This document shows, piece by piece, positions 43,506 to 54,330 of a stretch of 64,000 nucleotides of DNA. How positions within the stretch are numbered: position 1 is the stretch's first letter; every line of letters starts with the position of its first letter. The DNA comes from Pararge aegeria (lineage: Eukaryota > Arthropoda > Insecta > Lepidoptera > Nymphalidae). Below the pieces are notes generated by a model. That model had not been told where the DNA came from. It searched no databases and saw only the letters and a list, made by a program, of their open reading frames with translations. Where the stretch lies: contig NC_053181.1 in NCBI RefSeq assembly GCF_905163445.1, forward strand, positions 8,308,001 to 8,372,000. Direction: 5' to 3'. A program made the translations under genes and the position numbers.

Positions 43506-43606
43506 AAGCTATTGTTGTTCGAAAAGGACATTCCAGACTTAGTGGGGCAAATAAGAGACGACGAAGAAAACGCTTATTCCTTTGTAAACAAAATGATTAG
43601 TATTTT
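43506..43606 (+). other. Coding-like remnant, nature unknown
   Basis: Plus-strand frame reading 'LLLFEKDIPDLVGQI' and 'RDDEENAYSFVNKMI', with acidic, codon-structured sequence (GGGCAAATAAGAGACGACG). A second frame is also open and Arg-rich. It may be an old exon or part of a retroelement. No flanking splice sites convince me. Confidence 0.3.
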
Positions 43607-43844
43607 AATGATAATAATTAATATCTAAGTTGAAACATAGTTGTACATAGTTGTAGCACACATTGATTGAGTTTATAGCTCACTAGCTACTAGATACCGC
43701 CTCAAATTAATAAACTTAGAACTTCTACCTTGTCATCTGCTACAACAAAGTTCAAATAGAACAGTATTGGAAGTTGGAACATATATGCGTAATAGTATGT
43801 TGTATATACTTGACTAGACATGACCGCAACCATTTATGGAATGT

Positions 43845-43935
43845 CTCATGCCAAGTGTGAGCTTGATCTATTAGATACGGTACATCGCCATGCTAGAAGA
43901 CTCATCGCTCGAGGGGTAGGTACTTGATGCAGGAA
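43845..43935 (+). pseudogene. Possible LINE C-terminal fragment
   Basis: 'GMSHAKCELDLLDTVHRHAR' followed by RLIARGVG resembles the 'LLDxVQRRAxRLI' segment after the RT core of non-LTR polyproteins. Short and ends in TGA. Confidence 0.4.
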
Positions 43936-43984
43936 TCTAAACAATACAACGACGTCACACAACGGTATTCTATTAGATATGTTT

Positions 43985-44185
43985 CAGAGGGCCGAACGGG
44001 CGCAGCGGTCAGTGCTGTGGTTTTAGGTCAGAGGTCCCGGGTTTTAATCCCGGCAAATGCAATATGGGAAATATTAATTTCTGAACTTCCGCTGATCTGA
44101 TCTGGAGAATGTTCTCATAAGTTTCGATTTACTTCTGTCGTCACTTTTCTTGTATGATACGCAAGGCATCACAATGGTCTGCACC
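43985..44185 (+). mobile_element. SINE family S3-like, diverged
   Basis: GAACGGGCGCAGCGGTCAGT, GCTGTGGTTTTAGGTCAGAG, B box GTCCCGGGTTTTAATCCCGG, then CAATATGGGAAATATTAATT, TCTGAAC, GATCTGATCTGGAGAATG. Related to 29432-29700 but more diverged in the body. Confidence 0.6.
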
Positions 44186-44572
44186 GGTACCTGATAGCCC
44201 ATTAACACGTTTTATGAAGCCTTGTTTCTGAAGAGCACAAATGATTTAGAATGCCTCGCGAAGGCTTACGTTTTCCTCTCAATACTATTATCTTTAATAA
44301 ACTCCTAAACAAGCCCAACTCAAAGCTTTAAGCTGCATTAAAACTTAAAATCAGATGGGATTGTAGACTAGGCCGGATTCTTTCTTTTAAAATTATCTTC
44401 TTAGTAGTTATACAGTTTACAAAATATAGTTTGGTTGCACGAATTTATAGGGCCCTGTATTTAAATTATTTTGGGGCCTAAATAAAGTGTAAAGATTTCT
44501 AACAAAAGAGAAATAAAAATGTTACATTGAATGAAAATAAATATTTATGGAACAGATGAAAATTAAGCTTTA

Positions 44573-44662
44573 ATTGCTATACTCCGCGAGAAGCAGGAGA
44601 ATCTGTACGCACGTTTCGCCCCTACACCGGAGCATCTTCTTTAGATGTTGACTTTACAACGA
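44573..44662 (+). repeat. Dispersed repeat family H, longest copy
   Basis: ATTGCTATACTCCGCGAGAA, GCAGGAGAATCTGTACGCAC, GTTTCGCCCCTACACCGGAG, CATCTTCTTTAGATGTTGAC, TTTACAACGAA. Fragments at 10461-10503 (-) and 38855-38922 (+) cover its two ends. Identity of the parent element unknown. Confidence 0.55.
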
Positions 44663-46006
44663 ATAATTGTTAAGTCAACAACAACCACTTTAACTTAATT
44701 AATTTGCATAATATATGATGGAATTCCGCAAAGTTACGCGTGTTTGCTATCCAATTTTTATTGATCATAAGTTATCGCTTAAAAAGAAGAAGCAGAAATT
44801 GAGTTAGCCAGTTAAACAGTTAACTGTTCAAATTAAGATTGATAGACTTTTTTTCGGCAAATTGATTTATTAAATCATACTTAGCCGAAGATTTAACTTT
44901 TTCTAAATTATATATTATTTCTCTACAGACAAAAGTGACAAGTCTGATTGCCATTTCTGCCCTATCAAAGTCCTTAGGTAATTTTAAATCAGTTGAAAAA
45001 AAAGATTAATTTTTTGACTTTTGTCATTTCCGAAGTGAAAACTGACTTTTATATATTTTATTTCCCTGGAAGCACCAGATTAAGTGACATTGTGGATAAC
45101 TATACTAATTTTTGCTTACACACGTTACCCCGCCTCGGGGCAAGGGGCCTCGTATCATTGATATGGATGATACGGCATTAGCAACGCCCCTGCATATTAA
45201 TCTATTATTTAAGTAAACTGTATCAAATAAACTGTAGTAAAATAAGAATATTAGTAACCTTGCAATTTTATATGAATAAATAATTAAGATATTAATTAAA
45301 AATTATTTTTGAAAGTCTACTTTAGGTACTTACTAAAATATTTTTCCTCCACCAAATTATGTTCACATTGATTATATAAAAAGCGTATAATTGTAATCAA
45401 TTATTATCTCGGGGTTTAATTGACTTATTTTAATTATAGTTACAGTGAGTCTTAACTATATACATATGCAAATTTATTCTAACTGAAATGTTTGTCCCAT
45501 GGTTTATTTGCGATGCCTAGAAAAGCAAATCTACAGTCCAAACTAATCAAAACAATTCAATTATAGCAGAGAAGATAATGATATTGTTATATATATAATC
45601 CTTAGATCGAGGAATTTCGTTACCTTTCCGTACTTGATCGGGATTGGCAGACATGTAAATAAACCCGTGAAGACCACTCTCGACCTAACCACGTCTTACG
45701 TTATTACGATAATTGAATTTATTCCGATAACACTCGACTCTTTAAAGCAATTTCGTTACAGAGATGTCGCGAGTATCCAACCTATCATTGCAGATACTCC
45801 TATTATGGTTTCAAATTCCAATAGTAACAGTAATGGTGAGCTTAAATTCGCTCTTGTAATTGTATATCTACTTCACCATAAATGCCAACAAATACCTATC
45901 AATAACCGCGACATTTACACCGCAAACTATACAATCTTAATTATGACTATTCAAAAAAAATACATTAATAAAACTATTATGCATTAAAAAACCGAAAATT
46001 AATACA
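44663..46006. other. No gene recognised
   Basis: AT-rich. The 117-codon frame 45634-45987 (+) has an acceptor-like GATCGGGATTGGCAG upstream and a donor-like AATG/GTGAGC at about 45836, and reads 'DSLKQFRYRDVASIQPII'. A run of this length is expected by chance in this much AT-rich DNA, so I do not call it. Confidence 0.4.
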
Positions 46007-46198
46007 TTACCAACCCCTTACCGGTTCAGAAGAAGGTAGCGCACGGGTCTCCTTTCAGAATAAGAAGGCCTTCGGCCGGTAGTCACATGGATTGTTGGAC
46101 TTCAAACGTCCTTGAGAACATTATGGGGAACTCATATGAATGCAGGTTTTCCTTCGCCATTGAAGAAAATAATATTTGAATGCTTAAAGTGAGTGCAG
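46007..46198 (-). mobile_element. SINE family S1, 3' two-thirds
   Basis: ACCAACCCCTTACCGGTTCA, GCGCACGGGTCTCCTTTCAG, AATAAGAAGGCCTTCGGCCG, GTAGTCACATGGATTGTTGG, GAGAACATTATGGGGAACTC, TGAATGCAGGTTTTCCTTCG, CCATTGAAGAAAATAATAT: reverse complement of the S1 body and 3' part. Confidence 0.75.
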
Positions 46199-47425
46199 TA
46201 ACTGAGTATGAATATCCCCTGTGTATACCTAAACAAACTTTTATTTACACCTAACCTAAAAACAAAAATAATAGGTCGTTTGTATGATATTTAATTTGGC
46301 GTATTTATTCCAACATTTATTCGTAGTTAGTTCCTAACGGCTTGACATGCGTAAAATTTCTAATTAGTTTGGCGTACAACTTTCATCGTCGCACAGACGC
46401 ACTTAATAACATGTACACACACACTCTCACACAAAAACACACCCATACACATAAATAAAAACACACCATACAGACACACTACTCAATCGTTTTATTTTTT
46501 ATTTTATCTTGTCTTTGCTATGGAAGAGTAGGGCCTCCTGACACAGGTATTCAGATTCTATGAGGTTTTCACAATATGTATCATTTACAGTGTAATAAAC
46601 GAAATAAACGATTTTTATTATTTCATTTTATTTATTATCGTCTATAAATTGGTCTTTCGAATGCCACAAAGATTTTTCAATTCTGACTTTTAGTTCCAGA
46701 GAATTAGAAATCCGACTGTTATTTTCCAATAATCAGATCAACATTATTGCTGTTTCGGTAAGTACCTAAAAGTCACTACACCGATGGTTTCAGGACGATA
46801 TCTACCACATGTATGGTTTCCAATCGGAACGGTGAGCTAAAATACTGCTCGTGTAATTACTGAACACTTGATAACGGAATGGAAGCGGTTTCACACGAAC
46901 GCTTGCTGTTTCGTACAAAAGCCTACTGTTATATTTGGAAAAAGGGTAAAATTTTTCTTAATCATTACCAACTTAACATCATCATAGATAAGTAGAAGAA
47001 TTTTAAATTTTCTTAGGTAAAAACTCTTTAATTCTATGTTAGTGAATAAATATTTTTTGAATATGCGAAACTCTGCCGCTACAATCCATTTGAAATAGCA
47101 CAGCAGTGATTCACAGATCTACAGCCCAACCTGCTAGCAATCATCTTCAGGATGCTGCTGCGTGCTCCCCCGAAACCTTCGCACCAGAGAGACACATCTG
47201 TTGGACATTGTGCGCAAAAGCAGTCGATTCCCGCTTTCTCAAACATCCCTTATGCGCTGCAAAAGCGGGGCTGCTTCATTGACAAACTGTTTGCATTATG
47301 AAATTGTACCAGGAGAACGTTGTATGTTTTCAAAGAGTACTTGGTATTTAAAACCGACATAATTGCATTCAATGGAATTAGGGTATGCGAGTGAAACGTC
47401 CTGCGTGTGTAAGTGCCGCTCTGAG
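46199..47425. other. No gene; CA-rich run at 46410-46480
   Basis: ACATGTACACACACACTCTC, ACACAAAAACACACCC, ATACACATAAATAAAAACAC is an imperfect CA-rich tract. The frame 47162-47362 (+) reads 'LLDIVRKSSRFPLSQTSL' and lies directly upstream of the S2 SINE; it might be a retroelement remnant but I cannot name it. Confidence 0.4.
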
Positions 47426-47680
47426 TCCATCCGGTTAGCGCAGCGGACAGCGACCCTGCTTTCTGCATCTAAGGCCGTGAGTTCGAATCCCACAACTGAA
47501 AAAATATGATGAACATGAATGTTTTTCAGTGTACTAAAGTATATCTGTATATTATAAGTACTTATGTGTATTCATGAAAATATTATTCTACTATTTTAGT
47601 ACCCATAACACAAGCAACGCTTACTTGGGGGCTAGATGGCAGCGATGTGTGTATTTTCGTAGTACATTTATATTTATCAA
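47426..47680 (+). mobile_element. SINE family S2, full length
   Basis: A box GGTTAGCGCAGCGGACAGCG, ACCCTGCTTTCTGCATCTAA, B box GTGAGTTCGAATCCCACAAC, then GATGAACATGAATGTTTTTC, GTATATTATAAGTACTTATG, TAGTACCCATAACACAAGCA, ACGCTTACTTGGGGGCTAGA and a TTATATTTAT tail. Confidence 0.9.
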
Positions 47681-48449
47681 CCTGCTGACATAGGTCAGGC
47701 AAAATCCTTGCCTTTGCCAAAAAGCCGTTTGGATAACTATTTTTTTGTAGGTATGTAACATATATATAGCAATTTATTATTGTAATGTGTAGAAACAATT
47801 TATTTAAACATCTTTATTGCGTAGTATAGGAGAAATTAAAAATATACTTAAAAAAAATTAGAAGCAAAAGGCGACCTTATCACTTTGTTATTATTTAACA
47901 ATATGTGTTATTATATGTAATAATTATATATGTAGTATTAGACTTTCAGACCATTCAGTATATTTTTAATATTTTTATTTAAGGCCTAAGTTTTTATTGC
48001 CGCACGCACCTGTTCCACAAGAATTACTTTCCCCAAAAGTTGTCTGGGAGAGATAACTATAGCGGTAAGACCGCCTATGCAAAAAAAAATCTTTCTAGTT
48101 TTTTTGCTACTAAACTTCATTTGATTAAATTTCCGTGGCACCTTTCTGAAAGTAGTCCTTTCAAAAAACTTTCCAAATCGGTCTATATATGACTGAATTA
48201 TGAGGTAATAAACATAAGTGTGTTGTTATAACCAATATTTTATGGATATGCAAGCTCCTGCAAAAACGTTATTAGCAAGATTGAGTGTCATGCTGTTAAA
48301 TTGCTATATCGCACGTATAAGGCTTCTCTTACCGCTCTTTAGTACACGTTATATTGCTTTATCAAGGCTTCTATTGCTACTTTAGCGTATATTATTGTAT
48401 TGATATATAAATGTTACATGAGTAGGTTAGTATGTTTAACTAGATATGA
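47681..48449. other. No gene recognised
   Basis: AT-rich. TATAGCGGTAAGACCGCCTA near 48058 is a small palindrome-like block seen, as I recall, in some LINE UTRs; nothing else. Confidence 0.4.
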
Positions 48450-48695
48450 CGAGGTCCTGGATTCGAATCCCGGGTCGTGTCTGTTGTGTTTTTTCTGTTA
48501 AAGAATTTTCAGTGCCAGCCCGGAGTTAGGAAATTGGCGGTGTCAACCCTAATGCCTCGAAAAGCACGTTAAATCCCACTTACTTGTGACAATAGTCGTT
48601 AACTCGTATTGGAGCATTGTGGTGGGTCTTTGCTCTAAAACTGTCTATTCTATGAAAGTATATATATATAGGCCTGTATCCAGCAGTGGACGGTA
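48450..48695 (+). mobile_element. SINE family S4 (single copy here)
   Basis: B box GGTCCTGGATTCGAATCCCG, GGTCGTGTCTG, then CAGTGCCAGCCCGGAGTTAG, GAAATTGGCGGTGTCAACCC, GCCTCGAAAAGCACGTTAAA and a 3' end TATAGGCCTGTATCCAGCAG, TGGACGG followed by an AATAAAATAATAAAA tail. Different from S1-S3 in body sequence. The A box is indistinct (ATGAGTAGGTTAGTATG). Confidence 0.65.
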
Positions 48696-48784
48696 ATAAA
48701 ATAATAAAACGCTGCCGATAAATAGATGATGAATATTAGTTAAGTGCCCGACAGCTACCGCTTTTTCCACTATCTATAACATGG

Positions 48785-48898
48785 GAATCTTATTGTCATT
48801 GATTATGCAAACTAACGTGCTAGCCACGGAATATATAACGTCGTACGTTTCGTTCCGTGGCTAGCAACTTTTTTGCATAATCAATTGCCATAAGATTC
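48785..48898. mobile_element. Fold-back element, 46-bp arms
   Basis: Left arm 48785-48831 (GAATCTTATTGTCATTGATT, ATGCAAACTAACGTGCTAGC, CACGGAA) and right arm 48853-48898 are reverse complements apart from about five substitutions/indels. The loop is 21 nt (TATATAACGTCGTACGTTTC region). The inner 15 bp (GTGCTAGCCACGGAA versus its complement) are almost perfect. No coding capacity. Confidence 0.8.
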
Positions 48899-49271
48899 GA
48901 TTGCATTTAAGCAATGGTCCGATATCTGTTGTTATACGAAAAAATAATGTTCTGTACCTTTTCGCCCAGTATGTACGAGTTTTTAAACTTTTTCGAAAGC
49001 GAAATAAGATTTAGATTTCCTTCATTCACCGAACTTCTGTGGAAAACTTTTTGATTTTATTATCGGTTGTACAAATTTAACGACTAAATAAATCCATTTT
49101 TCAAGGTACGAGTACATATTTGGTAAGGGTTTGGTATGCAAGACAAAAACTCGGCGGAAAGTTTTATATTAAAATTTAAAATATTGGCACAAATATGGTG
49201 CTTAACTAAACATTTTATATCACGCTGTGATGATATTGAATGTGTTGATATTATACTTTCCTATGTTAATA

Positions 49272-49376
49272 ATCGTTCTCAAAGGTTTGTGAAGTCTACT
49301 AATCCGCATTTGACCAGCTTGGTGGAGACCCGTACCCTGTAGTGGGCCTGGAATACGTTGAAAATGATGATGATGT
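49272..49376 (+). mobile_element. SINE family S1, 3' fragment
   Basis: GTTCTCAAAGGTTTGTGAAG, TCTACTAATCCGCATTTGAC, CAGCTTGGTGGAGACCCGTA, CCCTGTAGTGGGCCTGGAAT and a GATGATGATGTTA tail. The TACGGCC...TTCTCATT block is deleted. Confidence 0.75.
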
Positions 49377-49549
49377 TATTAATATGTAATAGTAAATATT
49401 ATTGCGTAATACTAAAAACTGCGCAATTTACTGATCGCCTAGGATTTCTGTACACAATTCATGTTGAATAAAACATTCTTTACCATATCATTTTATTCAT
49501 CCTTACCGTATAAATGACCCATGCTAAATCACACGTTAACTGCTGACCG

Positions 49550-49725
49550 ACAGACAGTGGTGTGCACTTGGTTTCTTACCAGGGTATGCATACAGCAGGA
49601 AACTTGCATAAAACGTCAAAAATCATCCTCCTGTACGAGATATATATCAATTTTTGGGGTATGCAGTGCATTTGTGCATGTATGAAGTGCACGCCACTGC
49701 CGACAGATTGACGTGATCTCAAAGG
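49550..49725 (+). repeat. Dispersed repeat family C, longest copy
   Basis: CAGTGGTGTGCACTTGGTTT, CTTACCAGGGTATGCATACA, GCAGGAAACTTGCATAAAAC, GTCAAAAATCATCCTCCTGT, GGGGTATGCAGTGCATTTGT, GCATGTATGAAGTGCACGCC. Matches 24141-24200 (first half) and 29950-30130 (second half). Confidence 0.6.
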
Positions 49726-50042
49726 CACGGAGGTTGACAACGCCATTGCATCTAATCATTTTTTTATATAATCTTCTCTTATCAAAACATACGAAAACCA
49801 TTGAAGTTTTCGAGATGTGAAGTCACGTACTACGATTTCGGTTGTTGGAAGGCAAAGCACTTTCTGAAAGTTCAGGTAGGTACATTAATGAAGTTACAAG
49901 GTAACGCTACGGCATAATAAAGTACGATATTGTATTTTGTACAGGAAAGGATACCGACAAAGCACTACAGCCACTAAGCGCGTTAATTAAACTCTTGTGC
50001 GCCCTTGGGCCGCGTTAATTATAAACCACTGTAATATTTACG

Positions 50043-50340
50043 AACTAGCTGTAGCCTGCGAGTTCGTTCGATTTTTGTTTTAATTTCGCTGGAAACGTAT
50101 CCTATGGAGACGGCCAGAATGCAAGCTATACATATGCAAAATTTCGTCAAGATCGGTTTAAAAGTACCCTAATGTACGTCATTCTAGTGCTTATCTGAGA
50201 TGAAATCCCATGTATGTGCGAAAACGTCAGCCGGGTGTTTTCCTTTGTAATAAATATCCTATGTTCATCTCTAGGATCCAAATTATATACTCTGGGCCAG
50301 ATTGCAACAAGATCGGTGGTTAAACAAAACAAAGGTAAAA
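50043..50340 (-). mobile_element. Helitron-like end and body, inverted
   Basis: Begins ACTAGCTGTAGCCTGCGAGT, TCGTTCG, the reverse complement of the GAAGTCGCGGGC...CTAGT terminus. The body has ATTTCGCTGGAAACG, ATCCTATGGAGACGGCCAGA, AATTTCGTCAAGATCGGTTT, AATAAATATCCTATGTTCAT. A poly-A-like AAAAAAAACAATAAAAAAAA run follows near 50338. The far boundary is uncertain. Confidence 0.5.
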
Positions 50341-50534
50341 AAAAAACAATAAAAAAAAACCAACACACTTGCGCATTAATTACGACTTGGTATGCATAGA
50401 TTTTCTGTTACCAGACATAATAAATTACCTTTTAAAAGTTTCAACCCTAAAGGGAGCCAATGGGTCTCAATTCATCTGTTAGATTACCGTGGCACGCACT
50501 ACATACATGCACAAAAGCAATGAATTATTATTTT

Positions 50535-50715
50535 ATAACTTATCTTATCTTATACTTATATATAAAGATGGAGTGTTTGTTTGTTTTTTTACTTGAACGC
50601 GAGGATCTCACGAACTACAGGTACGATTTGAAAAAATATTTCAATTTTGGATAGCCCATTTATCGAAGAAGGCTATAGGTTATATAACATCACGCTAAGA
50701 CCAATAGCACAGCAC
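50535..50715 (+). mobile_element. Helitron-like 5' half
   Basis: TTATATATAAAGATGGAGTG, TTTGTTTGTTTTTTTACTTG, AACGCGAGGATCTCACGAAC, TACAGGTACGATTTGAAAAA, GGATAGCCCATTTATCGAAG, AAGGCTATAGGTTATATAAC, ATCACGCTAAGACCAATAGC. I recognise this as the conserved 5' portion of a lepidopteran non-autonomous Helitron. The 3' end is not present. Confidence 0.65.
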
Positions 50716-50935
50716 CAATTAATACCGTATTAAAAGTTCTAAAAAAAAGTCCCGAAGCATATGTCTATCTTTTAAGGATGACTTATACCTAGTCGCGAGG
50801 AACTGCTCGTATAGATACTTATATGCTAAAAAAATTAACAGACATTAAGGCAGAAAACTTAAGAACATATTTTTTTGTTATGTTATCTTAATTTTGGTAA
50901 ATCATAATTGCAGCTTAGCATATAGTTTTAGGGTT

Positions 50936-51130
50936 TAAGCCTCCTAAAGCCCTAAAACCGGGTTCGATCTCCGGCACGCACCTCTAACTTTCCCATCCCC
51001 ATCACAGGAAAACATTGTGAGAAAACCTCTATGCGTGAAAGTGCTCCAAAAAGTTCTCATAGGCGTGTTGTGAAGTCTATCAAATATCAACCCTCACATG
51101 GCAAGCCTGAACCGTTCTCATTCAGAAAAT
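50936..51130 (+). mobile_element. SINE family S1 (head and body)
   Basis: B box CGGGTTCGATCTCCGGCACG, CACCTCTAACTTTCCC, GGAAAACATTGTGAGAAAAC, CTCTATGCGTGAAAGTGCTC, AAAAGTTCTCATAGGCGTGT, GGCAAGCCTGAACCGTTCTC, ATTC. Lacks the AATATCACTTGCTTTAACGG block. Confidence 0.75.
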
Positions 51131-51167
51131 AATATAATCCCATTACATTATACTGGACCAGTATTAT

Positions 51168-51225
51168 AAACCCATTACTGGTCCACTACAGGGCACGGGT
51201 CCTGCTCAGAATAAAAAGGGGGGAA
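51168..51225 (-). mobile_element. SINE family S1, inverted 3' scrap
   Basis: AACCCATTACTGGTCCACTA, CAGGGCACGGGTCCTGCTCA, GAATAAAAAGG is the reverse complement of the S1 3' end, facing the preceding copy. Confidence 0.75.
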
Positions 51226-51439
51226 TCATCATTGATAATGTTGAAAATTTATTTTTAATTTGAAATCACAGACAGATGCTTTAATTATTTTTTTGTGTAT
51301 TGACAGATGCTAGCACAGTATCTACCAACAGTCCTATTATGCGAATAGAGTATTATAAATAATACTACACGTGTTGTTAACAATACATTATATATAAATA
51401 TGTATATAAAGTATCCCAGTTATTTTCTTAAATATAAAT

Positions 51440-51626
51440 CTTTATATATATAAATCTCCTGTCACGATGTTTGTCCGCGATGGACTCCTAAACTACTTAA
51501 CCGATTTTAAATTAAATTTGCACACCGTGAGCAGTCTGGTCCAACTTAAGAGATAGGATAGCTTACTTCTTTAATTATAGTCGCAAAATCTAATGCAGAC
51601 GAAGTCGCGGGCAAAAGCTATTAGTT
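51440..51626 (+). mobile_element. Compact Helitron-like element, about 190 bp
   Basis: TATAAATCTTTATATATATA, AATCTCCTGTCACGATGTTT, GTCCGCGATGGACTCCTAAA, CTACTTAACCGATTTTAAAT, TTGCACACCGTGAGCAGTCT, AACTTAAGAGATAGGATAGC and the end GCAGACGAAGTCGCGGGC, AAAAGCTATTAGT. Both ends are recognisable. The terminal CTAGT is altered to CTATTAGT. Confidence 0.7.
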
Positions 51627-52354
51627 ATATAAAGTATCCTACATTACTATAAGGAATTTGGAATACTAAGTATCTCTAGTAGATCGCTACAACAGACTGT
51701 CCATGAATGGATCAATGAAGTATGCAAATTTCTAGGACAGATAAAGAGTGTCATCTAGTCATAAGATTTTTAGTTAAGGTTAGATTTCGATTCAGATTTA
51801 CTAAATGAGATTAGATTGGTCTGTTTACGTTGAATCTGCGGCAATATTCAGCACGCAAGGCTGTATCTTCAAGTGCCTTGTTTTCATAAAAAAAATATGG
51901 TCATGATTTCATGATTTACATAATAGTCTTTTCACATGAGGTATAGTATGTATGAACTTGTAATAAAATCTCTTTGGCTATTTGTATCTGGCTGGTTTTA
52001 GTTCCATTAAAAGTTTAAATTTTAAAGAAGATAATCCCAATTTCATATTAGGAAAATGTGTGATTTTTTTTTTTTGTTTGTCTGGGTAGGTTTACATTTC
52101 TTATAATACACGCTGCTTCAATACTTATTGTCAGACTTATACGATTACCATTTGACTTCATGTTATTGTTAATAGCATAACGTGATTTGGGAAGAGGGGT
52201 TTAAACACACCACATGTCCTAACTCTTTGCTGAAAAACGCCTTTCCTTGATCCAACCCTGAAATCGACTCCAGAACCTCGTTGTTCTTAGACGTACATGT
52301 TAACTACTGGACCACAGAAGCTATCTTATTATAAGAACTTCAAAAATCCCAAAA
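51627..52354. other. No gene recognised
   Basis: AT-rich; at least its right part may be interior of the element ending at 52387. A TTTTTTTTTTTTG run lies at about 52066-52077. Confidence 0.4.
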
Positions 52355-52387
52355 TTACGCAGGCGAAGCCGAAGGGCACATCTAGTA
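52355..52387 (+). mobile_element. Helitron-like 3' terminus
   Basis: AATTACGCAGGCGAAGCCGA, AGGGCACAT, CTAGT, followed by A. Same end logic as at 4347 and 25928. Confidence 0.5.
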
Positions 52388-52639
52388 TTAAATAAATGGG
52401 GAAATATATCAAAAGTTTAACGCGGTAAACGGCTTTTATAAAATCTCAGGACTGCCATTTTTCCTCCTTTTTTCATAAAATCTAACAAAAACTAATCTTT
52501 CGCCGGGTTACCGGTAAATGAATTCTTAGCTGAAGTCGCAATGCACGCAATTGAAATTCCAATTTTTAATGGAGGCCTTTTAATATCACCGATTTCATAA
52601 GACAGAAAACACTGAGTCCGGTCCGAATTGTCTGTTTAT

Positions 52640-52830
52640 AAAATTCATCATCATCATCATGTCAACCAATGGGCTTACATAGGTCTGTCCCAAATACCAC
52701 GGTCTTGTGCCTTCCTGCGGCTCCCTGCAACTAGCTTGATGTCATCTGTCGACCTCATCGGGGTAGACAGGTAGGACGATAAACCAAGTCTTTGTTCACC
52801 GGTTGCCATTCCAGAACCTTGGTTGTCCAT
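52640..52830 (-). pseudogene. LINE polyprotein C-terminal fragment and 3' tail
   Basis: On the minus strand: 'MDNQGSGMATGEQRLG' in one frame, then 'RSTDDIKLVAGSRRKAQDRG' followed by IWDRPM, then CCTATGTAAGCCCATTGGTT and a (GAT)n-like tail (RC of ATTCATCATCATCATCATG). Same LINE type as at 22301 and 34852. Confidence 0.75.
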
Positions 52831-53183
52831 TCGTTTTAATTTTTTTTCTAAATTATTGAAAACTACATGTTCATACACGTGTTTCCAACTACAATGTTCC
52901 ATCGCAATCAGAATAACTTTAATTGTAGTATATATATTAATTTTAATTGGAATAATTTATATTATCAGTAGGTATGGTACTCATACAATACAATTAAAGC
53001 GAGTGGCATAATTTTTTGCAGCCACGATTTTTCCTTACGGATTTCCGTAAATATGTGTTATATTGAAATATTATGAGTATTGAACGGCCAAGTATTCGTT
53101 TGTTACTCGGTACTCGGCAGTTTTTTTATTACTTCTACTCGTCCGAATACCTCGGTTTAAATGCCAAATAATTCGGCATTTTC
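52831..53183. other. Repeat-derived flank of the minisatellite
   Basis: GGCCAAGTATTCGTTTGTTA, CTCGGTACTCGGCAG, TCGTCCGAATACCTCGG and AATAATTCGGCATTTTCCC (53090-53183) read like the start of a dispersed element with TACTCGGC motifs that runs into the tandem array. Confidence 0.4.
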
Positions 53184-54330
53184 CCTAAACTTGCATAAAC
53201 GACACTTTGAAATAGTATCTGAGACATACTAAACTTCCACAAAAAACACTGCAAATCATATACGAGACAAACTAAACTGCAAAAAAAACACCTGCGGTCC
53301 ATTTACTAGACATACGTAGTAAATTTATAAAATACACCTGCGAGATATATACAAGGCGTACTAAACTCGCATTAAAGACACTTGCGACCTGTATACGAGA
53401 CCTACGAAACTTGCATAAAAGACACTTGCGACCTGTAAACGAGATGTACTAAACTTGAATAAAAGACACTTGTATCCCGCAGGTATACGACACGTACTAA
53501 ACTTGCTTAAAAAACACTAGCAAACCATATACGAGACGTACTAAATATGCATAAAGCCACTTCTGACCTGTATATGAGATGCACTAAACTTGCATAAAAG
53601 ACACTAGTGAACTGTACACAAGATGTACTGAAGTTGCATAAAAGTCACTTGCAACCTGTATACAAGACGTACGAAACTTAAATAAAAGACACTTGCGTCC
53701 CGTATACGAGACGAAGTAAACATGCATAAAAGACACTTGCGTCCCGAATACGACACGTACTAAACTTGCTTAAAAGACACTGGCAAACCATATACGAGAC
53801 GTAGGTACTGAATATGCATGGAGCCACTTGAAACCTGTATATGAGATGTACCAAACTTTCATAAAAGATAGTAGGGAACTGTACACAAGATGTACTGAAG
53901 TTGCATAAAAAACACTCGCAACCTGTATACGAGACGTACTAAACTTGCATAAAAGACACTTGCATCCCGAATACGACACGTACTAAACTTGCTTAAAAGA
54001 CACTGGCAAACCATATACGAGACGTACTAAACGTGCATAAAGCTACTTGTCACCTGTATATGAGATATACTAAACTTCCATAAAATAAACTTGCGACCTG
54101 TATACGAGACTTACTTAACTTGCATAAAAGATATGAAACGTACTAAACTCGTTTAAAATAGACTTGCGACCTGTATACGAGACCTACTTGCATAAAAGAG
54201 ACTTGTTACCTGTATACGAGACGTACTAAACTTTTATAAAAGACACTTGCGTCCCGTAAGTATACAAGACATACTAAACATGAGTAAAAGACACTTGCAA
54301 CCTGTAAGACGTACTAAATATAGCTAGGTA
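53184..54330 (+). repeat. 44-bp minisatellite with higher-order structure
   Basis: About 26 tandem copies of a unit of about 44 bp: AAAAGACACTTGCGACCTGT, ATACGAGACGTACTAAACTT, GCAT. Variants recur in blocks. The GCTTAAAAnACACTnGCAAAC variant occurs at 53501, 53764 and 53987, spacings of 263 and 223 bp, that is about six and five units; each is followed by the same order of variant units (for example GTACACAAGATGTACTGAAG at 53617 and 53880). Edges are more diverged than the core. Open frames across it are artefacts. Confidence 0.95.

Noticed and set aside
45634..45987. 117-codon frame with acceptor-like and donor-like flanks
   Set aside because: Open runs of this length are expected about once or twice by chance in this amount of AT-rich DNA, the start is TTG, and the peptide resembles nothing known to me.
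53770..53979. Minus-strand 69-codon frame in the minisatellite
   Set aside because: Its peptide repeats with the array unit and only one block is open; an artefact of the tandem repeat.
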